Below, piece after piece: positions 17,516-26,897 of a DNA stretch of 64,000 nt. A program made the position numbers and the translations under genes. The DNA lies in assembly GCA_902527215.1 (NCBI GenBank), contig CABZOF010000002.1, positions 186,001 to 250,000 of the forward strand, written 5' to 3'. Under the pieces are notes generated by a model. That model did no database searches. It saw only the letters and a list, made by a program, of their open reading frames with translations, and was not told where the DNA came from. Origin of the DNA: an uncultured Pelagibacteraceae bacterium (GTDB taxonomy: Bacteria; Pseudomonadota; Alphaproteobacteria; Pelagibacterales; Pelagibacteraceae). The stretch's first letter is position 1. Each line of letters begins with the position of its first letter.

Positions 17516-19888
17516 TTATTTAATCTTAAAAGGTTTAAATACCAAAAGTAAAGACGGTAGTAGTGTTAAAACTGAAATCATTGCTAGTAGCATTGCTATT
17601 CCAGTGAAGACTCCAAAGTATATTGTTGGAATGAAATTAGATAAAATTAAAATAGAAAATCCAAATACAATTGTTATAGATGTATTCAGTATTGCTATTC
17701 CAACGGTGGAATGGCAATATTTAAGTGTTTTATTATAATCTTTTAATTTATTCAGCTCTTCCCTAAATCTATAAATATAGTGGATGCTATTATCTACAGC
17801 TATACCGATTGTAATTGCAGCGATTGTGATGGTCATCATGTCTAAAGGAATTCCAGCTAAACCAATAATTCCCAGAATAAAAAAAGCTGCAATAAAATTT
17901 GGTATTACACCTATTAATGAGATTTTTATATTTCTAAAAAGAATTAAAAACATAATAAAAATACCAACCATTACAAAACCAAGAGTTAAAATTTGAGATT
18001 TAAATAAACTTTGAAGTAAATTATTAAATAATATAAGCACACCCCCTAGTTTAAATTCATCTTTTTTAATATTTAATTTATTCTCTAAATCAAAGTTAAT
18101 TTTATTGATAAGATCGTTTCTTCTTAATCCATCTAAAGAGTCTTTTATTCTTAAACTTATTCGAGCTTCAGAGTTTTTTATAGATATATATGGGTCTACT
18201 ATTTCTTTTTTAATATTATCTGGAATTTTAGTATACAGAACACCCATTTCCAAAGTTCCAAGTGGTTTATTATTGTTCAATTTTGTTGCAACTTCAATTA
18301 TTGATGAAAAAGATAAAACTTTACCAACAGCATCAATATCATCTAAATAATTGTGGACCCGGGTTATTTTATTAATTTTATCTTTTGTAAACCAATATTT
18401 GTTGTCATTTTCATCTTCATCGCCCCAATCATTCTCACTATCAGTTTTTTCATCTTCATCTTTTGGAAATTTTAAAATAATTTCTAGTGGGGTTGTTCCA
18501 CCCAGCTTTTCATCTATTAACTTCATACCTTTATAAATCTCAGTATTTTTATCAAAGTAATTAATAAAACTATTTTCAACTTCTAATTTTGAGATACCAA
18601 ATATGCTTAAAAATATAATTATCCCAGTTAAACCAAATATATAATTTTTATTTTTTATAGCTAATATTCCTAGATAGCTTGTTACTTTTGAGTTTTTTTC
18701 CTCAGCTAATACTACATTTGAGTTTTGAGCAAAACTTAATAATGTAGGGAGAAGAGTGAATGTAATTATTAGAGAGGTTATCAATCCAAAAGTCATCATC
18801 CATCCAAAATCGATAATTGGTTTTATTTCACTAAAGATTAATGACATAAAAGCACATATCGTTGTTAAGACAGTATAAAATATTGGCCAAATCATTTTTC
18901 TTGTTGTCAAAATTAAAATTTCAAATTTCTTTTTTCTTGGAAACTGTTTGTTTAATTGCAAAAATCTAGTGCTCATATGAATATTCATTGCCATTGTTAG
19001 AATTAGCATTAAAGCAATAAAGTTTGATGAAATTACTGTAACTTTCCACCCAACTATACCGAGAAAACCCATCATAACAACAACTGAGAAGAAACAGCTA
19101 CAAATTGGAATTACTATCCAAATTATTTTTTTGAATACATACCAAAGTGTTAGGATTATAAAAAGTAGTACTCCAATACCAAAAGTCAAAATATCATTTT
19201 TTATAAAGGTCATCATATCGTCTGCAATCATTGGGATGCCGCCGAGATAAATTTGTGTATTTTGATTATGATTTTTTATAACTTCTCTAATTTCTAAAAT
19301 ATTTTGATGACGCTCTTTTTTAATTTTATCTTTATAAACCTCTAATTCCTTATTGGTCTTAATCTGTTTGTCTATTTTATCCGGTTTAATATATACGATG
19401 ATACCACTTGTTTTTCCGTCCTCACTAATTACAAAATTTTTAAATACTGGACTATTTAAGATTTCATTAAATCCGCGGTCTTTATCAATATTTTTACTCG
19501 TTAACGTTTTAAAATTTTGAATACGTTCAATTAAAGTATCATCTGTTGCTTCTAATAAAGGAATATCTAGAAGTGTAACAACATTATGAACCCAATTTAA
19601 TGATTTTAACTCTTTTTTTAATTCAGAAAGACTTTTAATTGATTCCTCTGAATTCATTTTAATATTTGGGGAGTAGGTAAGTACTAAAAATTCCTTAGCT
19701 CCATATCTTTCATTTATTTCTTTTAGATATTTTAGATCTGGATCATTTTCTAATAACAACGTTTCTGAACTTGCATCCAAGCGAAAATCTTTAGAAAAAT
19801 ACAAAGCGAAAAATAATATTAATAATAAAATCGAAAAAACTAACCTTGGTTTTTCTATAATATTTTTTTCGTAAAAATTAGCTAACAT
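17516..19888 (-). CDS. RND superfamily (MMPL-type) transporter
   Basis: A 790-residue protein with the two-fold RND plan. There is an N-terminal helix (about residues 15-33), a large periplasmic domain, a block of five to six helices (about 230-385), a second periplasmic domain containing an unusually acidic stretch (KDEDEKTDSENDWGDEDEND near 480) and a second helix block to the C-terminus. It resembles the MMPL/hopanoid-transporter-like exporters of proteobacteria. Its substrate is unknown; lipid export is common in this group. It occupies the space between dnaB and cvpA where many alphaproteobacteria carry alr and radA. Confidence 0.85.
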   Translation of the reverse strand: MLANFYEKNIIEKPRLVFSILLLILFFALYFSKDFRLDASSETLLLENDPDLKYLKEINERYGAKEFLVLTYSPNIKMNSEESIKSLSELKKELKSLNWVHNVVTLLDIPLLEATDDTLIERIQNFKTLTSKNIDKDRGFNEILNSPVFKNFVISEDGKTSGIIVYIKPDKIDKQIKTNKELEVYKDKIKKERHQNILEIREVIKNHNQNTQIYLGGIPMIADDMMTFIKNDILTFGIGVLLFIILTLWYVFKKIIWIVIPICSCFFSVVVMMGFLGIVGWKVTVISSNFIALMLILTMAMNIHMSTRFLQLNKQFPRKKKFEILILTTRKMIWPIFYTVLTTICAFMSLIFSEIKPIIDFGWMMTFGLITSLIITFTLLPTLLSFAQNSNVVLAEEKNSKVTSYLGILAIKNKNYIFGLTGIIIFLSIFGISKLEVENSFINYFDKNTEIYKGMKLIDEKLGGTTPLEIILKFPKDEDEKTDSENDWGDEDENDNKYWFTKDKINKITRVHNYLDDIDAVGKVLSFSSIIEVATKLNNNKPLGTLEMGVLYTKIPDNIKKEIVDPYISIKNSEARISLRIKDSLDGLRRNDLINKINFDLENKLNIKKDEFKLGGVLILFNNLLQSLFKSQILTLGFVMVGIFIMFLILFRNIKISLIGVIPNFIAAFFILGIIGLAGIPLDMMTITIAAITIGIAVDNSIHYIYRFREELNKLKDYNKTLKYCHSTVGIAILNTSITIVFGFSILILSNFIPTIYFGVFTGIAMLLAMISVLTLLPSLLLVFKPFKIK

Positions 19889-19913
19889 TCAATATTAGCT
19901 TTTATAATTTAAA

Positions 19914-21329
19914 TTAATTATTTTGAATATCTTTAAATTTTGTAAACATTTCCTCAAATTCAAGCATAATGGTACCTGTTGGACCATGTCTTTGTTTAAG
20001 TATGAGAAGTTCAGCTAAATGAGAAATTTCATTCATTTTAGCTTGCCATTCTGCATGCTCAACTGTTGCAGGTCTTGGCTCTTTATTTTTTAAATAATAT
20101 GCCTCTCTGAACACAAACATCACTACATCTGCATCTTGTTCAATTGATCCGGACTCACGCAGATCTGAAAGCAAGGGTTTTTTATCATCTCTTTGTTCAA
20201 CAGCCCTAGACAATTGGGAAAGGGCCAATACTGGAACAGCTAACTCTTTTGCAAGAGCTTTCAGCCCTTGTGTTATCTCAGAAATTTCTTGAACACGACC
20301 ATCTTTAAAGTTAGTTCCTTTCATTAACTGAATATAATCAATAACTACCATATCAAGACCATGAATTCTTTTAATTCTTCTAGCTCTGTTACTGAGTGCA
20401 GCAATAGATATTGCAGGGGTTTCATCAATATACAAAGGTAGTTCAGCAATATTTTTTGATGTTTCGATAAACTTATCAAATTGTTCCTCTGATATTTTTC
20501 CACGCCTAATATCATTTGATTTAATTCTTGACTGTTCCGCAAGAATTCTTGTGGACAATTGTTCTGAGGACATTTCTAATGAAAAAAAAGCTATACAGGA
20601 TTTTTCTCCTTTATCTTGAATATTTTTCGCAGCATAAAATGCAATATTTGTTGCTAGAGCTGTTTTTCCCATTGAGGGCCTTCCAGCAATTATTATTAAA
20701 TCTGATTTGTGCATTCCACCCAATCTATCATCAAGATCTTTTAGACCAGACGGGACACCTACAATTCCTTCCTCATTTTTGTAGGCATTAGAGGCCATTT
20801 CAATTGTTTGTCTCATTGCTTCATCAAACTTTACAATTGAAGAACTAAATGATCCTTTTTCAGCTAGATCAAAAAGAGACTTTTCAAAAGTTTCTATAAT
20901 TTGTTGTCCATCACTATTTAAATCATTGAGTTTTGCATTATCAATTATGTTATCTGAAATTTTTATAAGTTCTCTTTTTACATACAAATCGTAAATTAAC
21001 TTAGAATATTCAATACTTTGTCTTGAGGAAGTAGAGAATTTTGTAATTTTTACAAGATACTCAGGAATATTTAGTTCATCTTTTTCATTTTCAAAATAAT
21101 TTTTTAATGTGATAGGATTAGCCAGCATTCCTTTATAAATTAAGCTTTCTAAGGCACCAAAAATTTTTTGATGCATAGGGTCGTAAAAATTTTTACTTGA
21201 AATTAAAATACTAATATCATCAAATATTTCATTAGTAACTAAAATTGAACCTATAACAGATTGTTCTGCTTCTATATTATTTGGCAATTCCTCTAAATTG
21301 TTTTTCACTATGTTTAGAGATTGAGACAT
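19914..21329 (-). CDS. dnaB: Replicative DNA helicase DnaB
   Basis: A 471-residue hexameric helicase of the replication fork. The N-terminal DnaB domain begins LPNNIEAEQSVIGSIL; the RecA-like C-terminal domain has Walker A GRPSMGKT (residues 216-223), the Walker B region MVVIDYIQLM, and the LSQLSRAVEQR and DLRESGSIEQDAD motifs. Length is normal and there is no intein. It follows rplI, rpsR and rpsF on the same strand, the usual bacterial neighbourhood. The 67-base gap before rplI is A+T-rich with no clear terminator. Confidence 0.96.
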   Translation of the reverse strand: MSQSLNIVKNNLEELPNNIEAEQSVIGSILVTNEIFDDISILISSKNFYDPMHQKIFGALESLIYKGMLANPITLKNYFENEKDELNIPEYLVKITKFSTSSRQSIEYSKLIYDLYVKRELIKISDNIIDNAKLNDLNSDGQQIIETFEKSLFDLAEKGSFSSSIVKFDEAMRQTIEMASNAYKNEEGIVGVPSGLKDLDDRLGGMHKSDLIIIAGRPSMGKTALATNIAFYAAKNIQDKGEKSCIAFFSLEMSSEQLSTRILAEQSRIKSNDIRRGKISEEQFDKFIETSKNIAELPLYIDETPAISIAALSNRARRIKRIHGLDMVVIDYIQLMKGTNFKDGRVQEISEITQGLKALAKELAVPVLALSQLSRAVEQRDDKKPLLSDLRESGSIEQDADVVMFVFREAYYLKNKEPRPATVEHAEWQAKMNEISHLAELLILKQRHGPTGTIMLEFEEMFTKFKDIQNN

Positions 21330-21396
21330 ATTAAAAAATTATATAATATTAAAAAAAATACAATTACTAAATATTATTGGGGAAAATTATGTATAA

Positions 21397-21855
21397 TTAG
21401 TTTGTTTCTTCTTGAGATACAGTTTTTATTACAATCTGTGTTTGAACATCTGGATGTAAATTGATTAGTACATCAAAATTGCCAATCGATTTAATTTCTT
21501 TGGAGGGTTGTATTAAAGATGGATTAATTTGGACTTGATCTATTTCCTCTAAAACTTTTGATATTTCTGTTGGTTTTACAGATCCATAAAGCTCTTTATT
21601 TTCAGTGCTGAGTTTTTGGATCTCATATTGTTTGTTCTTGATTTTTTCATGAATTAATTTGGCTTCTTTTTTTCTGTCTTGGTCTTTTTTAGATAAATCT
21701 TGTTTAATTTTTTCTACCTCTTTAATATTATCTTTAGAGGCAAATAGTGCTTTTTTTTTAGATATTAGATAATTTCTAGCAAATCCCCTTTTTACATCTA
21801 TGATCTCACCTATAGATCCAACTTTTCTTACGTTTTCAAGTAAAATAACTTTCAT
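21397..21855 (-). CDS. rplI: 50S ribosomal protein L9
   Basis: A 152-residue ribosomal protein. The N-terminal domain MKVILLENVRKVGSIGEI...VKRGFARNYLI is nearly identical to the family signature, followed by the long charged connecting helix (about residues 40-75) and the C-terminal domain. It starts one base before the rpsR stop, part of the rpsF-rpsR-rplI operon. Confidence 0.97.
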   Translation of the reverse strand: MKVILLENVRKVGSIGEIIDVKRGFARNYLISKKKALFASKDNIKEVEKIKQDLSKKDQDRKKEAKLIHEKIKNKQYEIQKLSTENKELYGSVKPTEISKVLEEIDQVQINPSLIQPSKEIKSIGNFDVLINLHPDVQTQIVIKTVSQEETN

Positions 21856-21856
21856 A

Positions 21857-22126
21857 TTATAATAATGCTAAATTTCTTGCTCTTTTTACCGACAAAGATA
21901 GTTCTCTCTGTTTTTTTTGACTTACTGAAGTTATTCTTGATGGCAAAATTTTACCATTTTCAGACATATATCTTTTTAATAATTTTATATTTTTATAGTC
22001 TACAACAGGAGCACCCTTTCCTGAGAGAGGACATTTCTTTTTAAACTTATATTTTTGATTCTGAAAAATACTTAGTTTAGCAAAACTGCTTTGTTTATTT
22101 TTTTTTTTATTAATTCGTTTCTTCAT
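21857..22126 (-). CDS. rpsR: 30S ribosomal protein S18
   Basis: An 89-residue, strongly basic ribosomal protein of the platform that pairs with S6. The core motif [19 protein letters not shown] and the [20 protein letters not shown] region are diagnostic (S18 signature with Arg-rich C-terminal helix). The first 30 residues are lysine-rich and less conserved. The gene starts three bases after rpsF ends and one base separates it from rplI. Confidence 0.96.
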   Translation of the reverse strand: MKKRINKKKNKQSSFAKLSIFQNQKYKFKKKCPLSGKGAPVVDYKNIKLLKRYMSENGKILPSRITSVSQKKQRELSLSVKRARNLALL

Positions 22127-22129
22127 AGT

Positions 22130-22474
22130 TTATTTACTATGGTTTTCCTTATCATCAGATTTCATAAAATAATCAGTATCAAGATCGAATTTTTTTACTT
22201 TTACGGTCAAAAATCTTAACAAGTTTTTATCAATTTTCTCGTTTTTTTCTAATTCAGAAATTATTTTTCCATCAGCTTTTATTTTAAAATGAATATAATT
22301 TCCTTTTTTATTTTTTTTAATTAAATATGATAAGTTCATTAATCCCCAATTTTCTAATTTCACAATATCTCCATCTAATTTTTCTACAATTTTAGAATAT
22401 TTTTCCTCAATTTGTTTAAGCTGTGAAGGACTAACGTCTTGTCGCGCTATAATTGTGTGCTCATATAAGTTCAT
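22130..22474 (-). CDS. rpsF: 30S ribosomal protein S6
   Basis: A 114-residue ribosomal protein with the conserved start NLYEHTIIARQDVSPSQ and the central NWGLMNLSYLIKKNKKGNY segment typical of S6. It is the first gene of the rpsF-rpsR-rplI-dnaB string, transcribed away from fabD. The upstream space is 84 bases; I did not find the CCG-loop hairpin of the known S6:S18 leader. A TATAAT-like box is present about 30 bases before the start. Confidence 0.96.
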   Translation of the reverse strand: MNLYEHTIIARQDVSPSQLKQIEEKYSKIVEKLDGDIVKLENWGLMNLSYLIKKNKKGNYIHFKIKADGKIISELEKNEKIDKNLLRFLTVKVKKFDLDTDYFMKSDDKENHSK

Positions 22475-22505
22475 AATAATTCTTTTAAAAAAGAGAGGAT
22501 ATACT

Positions 22506-22513
22506 ATTATAAT
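22506..22513. promoter_or_regulatory. Possible shared -10 element for rpsF and fabD
   Basis: The stretch ATTATAAT reads TATAAT on the plus strand (22508-22513, toward fabD) and TATAAT on the minus strand (22506-22511, toward rpsF). It lies in the 84-base gap between the divergent genes. No convincing -35 box is seen on either side. In DNA this A+T-rich the match may be chance. Confidence 0.3.
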
Positions 22514-22558
22514 TTTTTAATTACAATATAAAAAATAAGGTTTTTACTTACATTTTCT

Positions 22559-23488
22559 ATGTTTTCTGTTTTATTTCCTGGACAAGGTTCTCAATCAGTG
22601 GGGATGGCTAAAGAATTATACGAGAATTTTAGATATATTAAGGATTTATTTGATGAAGCAGACGAAGTACTTAATTTACCAATCAGTAAATTAATTTTTG
22701 AAGGTCCAAAAGATTTATTAAATGAAACTGAAAACACTCAGCCTGCAATATTTTTAACTAGCTATTCAATTTATCAAGTAATAAAGAGAGAAACAACATT
22801 CGATATAGACAAAGCAAAATATTTTGCAGGTCATTCCTTGGGAGAATATTCTGCTTTAGGGTGTGCTGGTGTAATAAATTTTATAGATACATTAAAACTT
22901 TTAAAAATTCGTGCAAAAGCAATGCAAAATTCCGTACCAAAAAATGAAGGTGGTATGGTAGCTGTATTGGGTGAAGATATTAATAAAATTTTAGATTTTA
23001 TCTATCAAAATAAAAATATATTTAAGTGTTATTTGGCAAATGATAATTGTAATGGCCAAGTTGTTATAAGTGGAAGAATTCTCGATTTAGAAAAATTTAC
23101 ATCTGAACTTTCAAAATTTAACATAAAAAATATAAAACTACCAGTTTCTGCACCATTTCACTGTAAATTAATGAGTCCAGCGACTGAGATTATGAAAAAT
23201 GAAATTAATAAAACAAATTTTCAAAAACCAAAACAAATGATAGTTTCAAACGTTACTGCAGAACCAAATGATGATATTGAAAAAATTAAAAGTCTTTTAA
23301 TTGACCAGATTGAAAGCCCAGTACTTTGGAGAGAGAGTATTCTAAAAATGATTAATTCTGGAAATCAAAAATTTATTGAAATAGGCCCTGGGAAAGTATT
23401 GTCAGGATTAGTAAAAAGAATTGATAGAAATGTTAAAATAATTCAAGTAAATAATATTGATGATTTAGAAAATTTAAAACAATTATGA
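22559..23488 (+). CDS. fabD: Malonyl-CoA:ACP transacylase
   Basis: A 309-residue enzyme that loads malonyl groups on acyl carrier protein for type II fatty acid synthesis. The N-terminal FPGQGSQSVGM motif, the catalytic serine in GHSLGEYSAL (near residue 92) and the SAPFHCKLM histidine region near 200 are all present. Its stop overlaps the fabG start (ATGA at 23485-23488), so translation is coupled. It opens the fabD-fabG-acpP-gmk string, divergent from rpsF. Confidence 0.96.
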   Translation: MFSVLFPGQGSQSVGMAKELYENFRYIKDLFDEADEVLNLPISKLIFEGPKDLLNETENTQPAIFLTSYSIYQVIKRETTFDIDKAKYFAGHSLGEYSALGCAGVINFIDTLKLLKIRAKAMQNSVPKNEGGMVAVLGEDINKILDFIYQNKNIFKCYLANDNCNGQVVISGRILDLEKFTSELSKFNIKNIKLPVSAPFHCKLMSPATEIMKNEINKTNFQKPKQMIVSNVTAEPNDDIEKIKSLLIDQIESPVLWRESILKMINSGNQKFIEIGPGKVLSGLVKRIDRNVKIIQVNNIDDLENLKQL

Positions 23489-24222
23489 TTGACTTAAAAA
23501 ATTTGAATATAATTTTGACTGGAGCTACAGGAATAATTGGAAACTCTATTCTTGATAAAATTATTCCTTCTGGATGCAATGTGATTGCTACCGGGACCAA
23601 CGAATTAAAACTAAAAAGTATCAAAGATAAGTACAAAAACATCAATGTTATAAAATTTGATATTTCAAATCATAAAGAAATAGAGAATTTTGTTGAAGAG
23701 TGTAGCAAAATTTTTTCTAATAAAATTGATATACTAATCAATAATGCTGGAATTACATTAGATAATTTATCGATAAGAATGAAGCAAGAAGAATGGAAAG
23801 AGGTAATTGATATTAATTTATCATCGACATTCTTTATTACAAAAAATGTAATTAAAAAAATGTTAAAAACCAGAAATGGTAAAATTATCAATGTTACATC
23901 AGTAGTGGGTCACTCTGGAAATATTGGCCAAGCAAACTATGCAGCTTCAAAAGCGGGTATTATTGCCATGTCAAAAAGTTTAGCTCTGGAATATGGTAAA
24001 AAAAATATTAAAGTAAATTGTGTATCACCAGGATTTATTATATCAGAAATGACTGATAAAATAAGCGATGAGCACACTGAACTTATGAAATCACGAATTT
24101 CACTCAATAAATTTGGGAATCCAGAGGATGTGGCTAATGCAATTGCCTTTTTAAGTTCTAACCTTTCAGATTATATAACTGGTGAGACTATACATGTTAA
24201 TGGGGGTATGTATTTTAGTTGA
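23485..24222 (+). CDS. fabG: 3-oxoacyl-ACP reductase
   Basis: A 245-residue short-chain dehydrogenase that reduces 3-oxoacyl-ACP with NADPH. The cofactor loop is GATGIIG (near residue 13), followed by the NNAGIT motif, a catalytic Ser in NVTSVVG, and the YAASKAG Tyr/Lys pair near residue 152. The C-terminal YITGETIHVNGGMYF is the FabG signature. Position between fabD and acpP supports fatty acid synthesis rather than another SDR role. Confidence 0.96.
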   Translation: MIDLKNLNIILTGATGIIGNSILDKIIPSGCNVIATGTNELKLKSIKDKYKNINVIKFDISNHKEIENFVEECSKIFSNKIDILINNAGITLDNLSIRMKQEEWKEVIDINLSSTFFITKNVIKKMLKTRNGKIINVTSVVGHSGNIGQANYAASKAGIIAMSKSLALEYGKKNIKVNCVSPGFIISEMTDKISDEHTELMKSRISLNKFGNPEDVANAIAFLSSNLSDYITGETIHVNGGMYFS

Positions 24223-24268
24223 CAAAATTGATAAATTATTTATTAACAAATTAATTTAAAGGAACAAA

Positions 24269-24508
24269 ATGTCTGAAGATATTTCAAGTAAAGTAAAAAA
24301 AATAGTTGCGGATCACTTAGGAATTGATGAAGCTAAAGTAAATGATGAATCTAGTTTTATTGATGATTTAGGCGCAGATAGCCTAGATACTGTTGAATTA
24401 GTAATGGCTTTTGAAGAGGAATTTGGATCTGAGATATCCGATAGTGATGCTGAAAAAATTTTAACTGTAGGCGATGCAGTAAAATTTATTGAAAATAAAG
24501 CAAACTAG
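24269..24508 (+). CDS. acpP: Acyl carrier protein
   Basis: A 79-residue acidic helical protein with the phosphopantetheine attachment serine in [12 protein letters not shown] (near residue 37) and the usual 79-residue length. It carries growing fatty acyl chains and, in Gram-negatives, lipid A precursors. A good ribosome binding site (AAAGGA) precedes the ATG at 24269. The next gene is gmk after only 11 bases; the usual fabF and mltG are not here. Confidence 0.97.
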   Translation: MSEDISSKVKKIVADHLGIDEAKVNDESSFIDDLGADSLDTVELVMAFEEEFGSEISDSDAEKILTVGDAVKFIENKAN

Positions 24509-24519
24509 TTTTTACTTAA

Positions 24520-25155
24520 ATGGCCGAAACAAAAGCAGGGATAATTTTAATATTATCATCTCCTTCTGGTGCGGGAAAAACCACATTAGTAAAAAAAATT
24601 TCCTCTAGAAAAAAATATAGGATTTCAATATCCCATACCACAAGAAAACCAAGAATTAATGAAAAAAATGGTCAAGATTATTATTTCGTAAACCATAAAG
24701 AGTTCAGAAAATTAATTAAGCATAAACAATTCTTAGAATATGCTAAAGTTTTTAAAAATTATTATGGATCTTTAAAAAAAAATGTAATTGAAAAATTAAA
24801 CAGAGGTGAAAATGTAATTTTTGATATTGACTGGCAAGGAACTGAAAAAATTAAAAAACTAAAATTAAATTATAAAATTATAACAATATTCATACTTCCT
24901 CCATCAAAAAAAGAATTGTTTAATAGATTATTGAAAAGAGACCAAAAAGATAAAAAAATTGCTAATGAAAGAATGAAACATTTTAAACAGGACGTTGTGC
25001 ACTGGAAAGATTATGATTTTGCTGTAATAAATGATAATTTAGAAAAATGTTATAAATTAATAATTAAATTTATACATAAAAAAAATAAAAATAAAAAATC
25101 ATTAAATTATAATAAAGATTATATTCAAAAACATATTAGAAAATTAGTTAATTGA
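24520..25155 (+). CDS. gmk: Guanylate kinase
   Basis: A 211-residue kinase that phosphorylates GMP to GDP. The P-loop [10 protein letters not shown] lies at residues 13-22; the GMP-binding part SHTTRKPR...NGQDYYFV and the [11 protein letters not shown] segment are typical. The extra C-terminal lysine/asparagine-rich tail beyond about residue 190 is poorly conserved. Its 3' end overlaps that of the convergent rsmA by 12 bases, leaving no room for a terminator. Confidence 0.95.
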   Translation: MAETKAGIILILSSPSGAGKTTLVKKISSRKKYRISISHTTRKPRINEKNGQDYYFVNHKEFRKLIKHKQFLEYAKVFKNYYGSLKKNVIEKLNRGENVIFDIDWQGTEKIKKLKLNYKIITIFILPPSKKELFNRLLKRDQKDKKIANERMKHFKQDVVHWKDYDFAVINDNLEKCYKLIIKFIHKKNKNKKSLNYNKDYIQKHIRKLVN

Positions 25156-25935
25156 AGCTTCATAATACTCGCATATTTTATAGTAAGTAAAATAATCTAA
25201 ATCTTGAGGTCTTAAACTTAAATCTAAACAAAGAATTTCTGCAATTTCTTCAAAATTTGTAAATAAATATTTTAAGGGTTTCTTTATCATTTTACGTCTA
25301 TTACTAAAGAATATATTAGTAACATGTTCTAAGTTTTTTGGATCATTAAATTCATAAATATTTTTTTGTGGTATAAAAATTAGCAATGAACTCTTCACTT
25401 TCGGAGATGGGCTAAAGCTTTCAGGATTAATATCTATTATCTTCTCAATTTTCATTCTCCAATTAGATAAGATTGATAGTCTACCATAATTTTTTGTTCC
25501 AGACTTCGCAATTATTCTATCAGCAACTTCTTTTTGAAACATTAATACTAATCTTTTACAAAATTTATCTAAATTTTTTATCTTTATCCATTTTGCTAAA
25601 ATTTGTGTAGAAATGTTGTAGGGTAAATTTCCAAATATTATAGTATTTTCTTTTAGATAATCCTCATAACAAATCTCCAGCATATCATCATTGATAATTA
25701 TTATATCTCTCTCAAATTTTTCATATAATATTTTTACTAATCTTTGATCTTTTTCTACAACTATAAAATTATTAGGACGTTTTTCAATTATTTTCTTAGT
25801 CAATGCACCATTACCAGGCCCAACCTCTATTATTTTAGACTCATGATTTATATTTCCAACTTTAATAATTAAATCTATTATTTTTGTGTCATTAAGAAAG
25901 TTTTGACCTAAACTTTTTTTATTTAAAAATTTCAT
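25144..25935 (-). CDS. rsmA: 16S rRNA (adenine1518-N6/adenine1519-N6)-dimethyltransferase
   Basis: A 263-residue methyltransferase (KsgA) that dimethylates two adenines in helix 45 of 16S rRNA using SAM. Visible motifs are [10 protein letters not shown] at the N-terminus, motif [10 protein letters not shown], and motif [11 protein letters not shown] (NLPY is the target-base motif). The C-terminal domain has [13 protein letters not shown] and [12 protein letters not shown]. It overlaps the pdxA stop by four bases (25932-25935). It converges on gmk. Confidence 0.95.
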   Translation of the reverse strand: MKFLNKKSLGQNFLNDTKIIDLIIKVGNINHESKIIEVGPGNGALTKKIIEKRPNNFIVVEKDQRLVKILYEKFERDIIIINDDMLEICYEDYLKENTIIFGNLPYNISTQILAKWIKIKNLDKFCKRLVLMFQKEVADRIIAKSGTKNYGRLSILSNWRMKIEKIIDINPESFSPSPKVKSSLLIFIPQKNIYEFNDPKNLEHVTNIFFSNRRKMIKKPLKYLFTNFEEIAEILCLDLSLRPQDLDYFTYYKICEYYEASIN

Positions 25936-26897
25936 TTAACTCTGCTTAAGAAGTCTAAAGCATAAAAAAATGATGAAGGATCTGATTTGTTCTTTCCTAT
26001 CATATCAAAATTAGGACCATGGTCAGGCGTAACCTTTATAAAAGGTAAACCTATTGTTACATTGATTGCATTAAATTTAAATAAAGTCTTAATTGGTGTA
26101 AGAACTTGATCATGATACATTCCTATAACAACATCGAATTTATTTATATTTTTTTTTAAAAAAAATGTGTCAGCTGAAATTGGTCCTGTTACTTTAATTT
26201 TTTTTTTTTTTAGAAATTCTATTGCAGGATTAATCTCCCTTTTTTCCTCACTTATTTTATCTATTGTTTCACAATGTGGATTTAATCCCAATATAGCTAT
26301 ATTTGGAATTTTTTTTAATCTAACTTTAAAAAAATAATCTACTTTTAAAACTTTTGAAATAATTATTTTTCTCTTAACAAAATTTGTCACATTTTTTATA
26401 GGTATATGAGTAGTTAAAGGCAAAACTGAAAGTTTTTTATTATATATTAACATCACAGGTTCATCCGAAGATGTTTTTTTTGCAATATATTCAGTTATTC
26501 CTGGAAATTTTTTTTTTAAAAAATGTGATTTAGAAATTGGCCCATTTATAAGTGCTGCAGATTTATTTTTTTTTAAAATTTTGATCGATAGATTAAAACA
26601 TTTTTCAATATAAGAATTGGATGAGCTAGAAATAGCAGAGAAAACCTTATTAAATGAGTAATCTATGTCTATTATATTTATTAATTTTACAGATGATTCA
26701 TCAATATTATTTATTAAATTTAGTTTAAATTTATATCCAAGATATTTCATTTGTAGTTCAATTAATCTTTTACTCCCAATAAGAACAATTTTTTTATTAT
26801 TTTTACTAAAATTATTAGATTTAAAATATTTAAACAATATTTCAGAGAAGGTACTATTAGGTTCTCCTAATACGATTAAAATTATTTTAATATTCAT
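25932..26897 (-). CDS. pdxA: 4-hydroxythreonine-4-phosphate dehydrogenase
   Basis: A 321-residue enzyme of the DXP-dependent pyridoxal phosphate pathway, oxidising 4-phosphohydroxy-threonine with NAD. Conserved features are the N-terminal LGEPNS segment, the NGPISK segment near 125, the YHDQVLTPIK histidine near 257 and the VTPDHGPNFDMIGK region near 290. The last differs slightly from the usual DHGTAFDIAGKG. It is linked by overlaps to surA upstream and rsmA downstream, the common proteobacterial order. Confidence 0.92.
   Translation of the reverse strand: MNIKIILIVLGEPNSTFSEILFKYFKSNNFSKNNKKIVLIGSKRLIELQMKYLGYKFKLNLINNIDESSVKLINIIDIDYSFNKVFSAISSSSNSYIEKCFNLSIKILKKNKSAALINGPISKSHFLKKKFPGITEYIAKKTSSDEPVMLIYNKKLSVLPLTTHIPIKNVTNFVKRKIIISKVLKVDYFFKVRLKKIPNIAILGLNPHCETIDKISEEKREINPAIEFLKKKKIKVTGPISADTFFLKKNINKFDVVIGMYHDQVLTPIKTLFKFNAINVTIGLPFIKVTPDHGPNFDMIGKNKSDPSSFFYALDFLSRVK

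Noticed and set aside
22475-22558. S6:S18 leader RNA before rpsF
   Set aside because: The gap has no CCG-containing hairpin and almost no G or C, so the known motif is not present.
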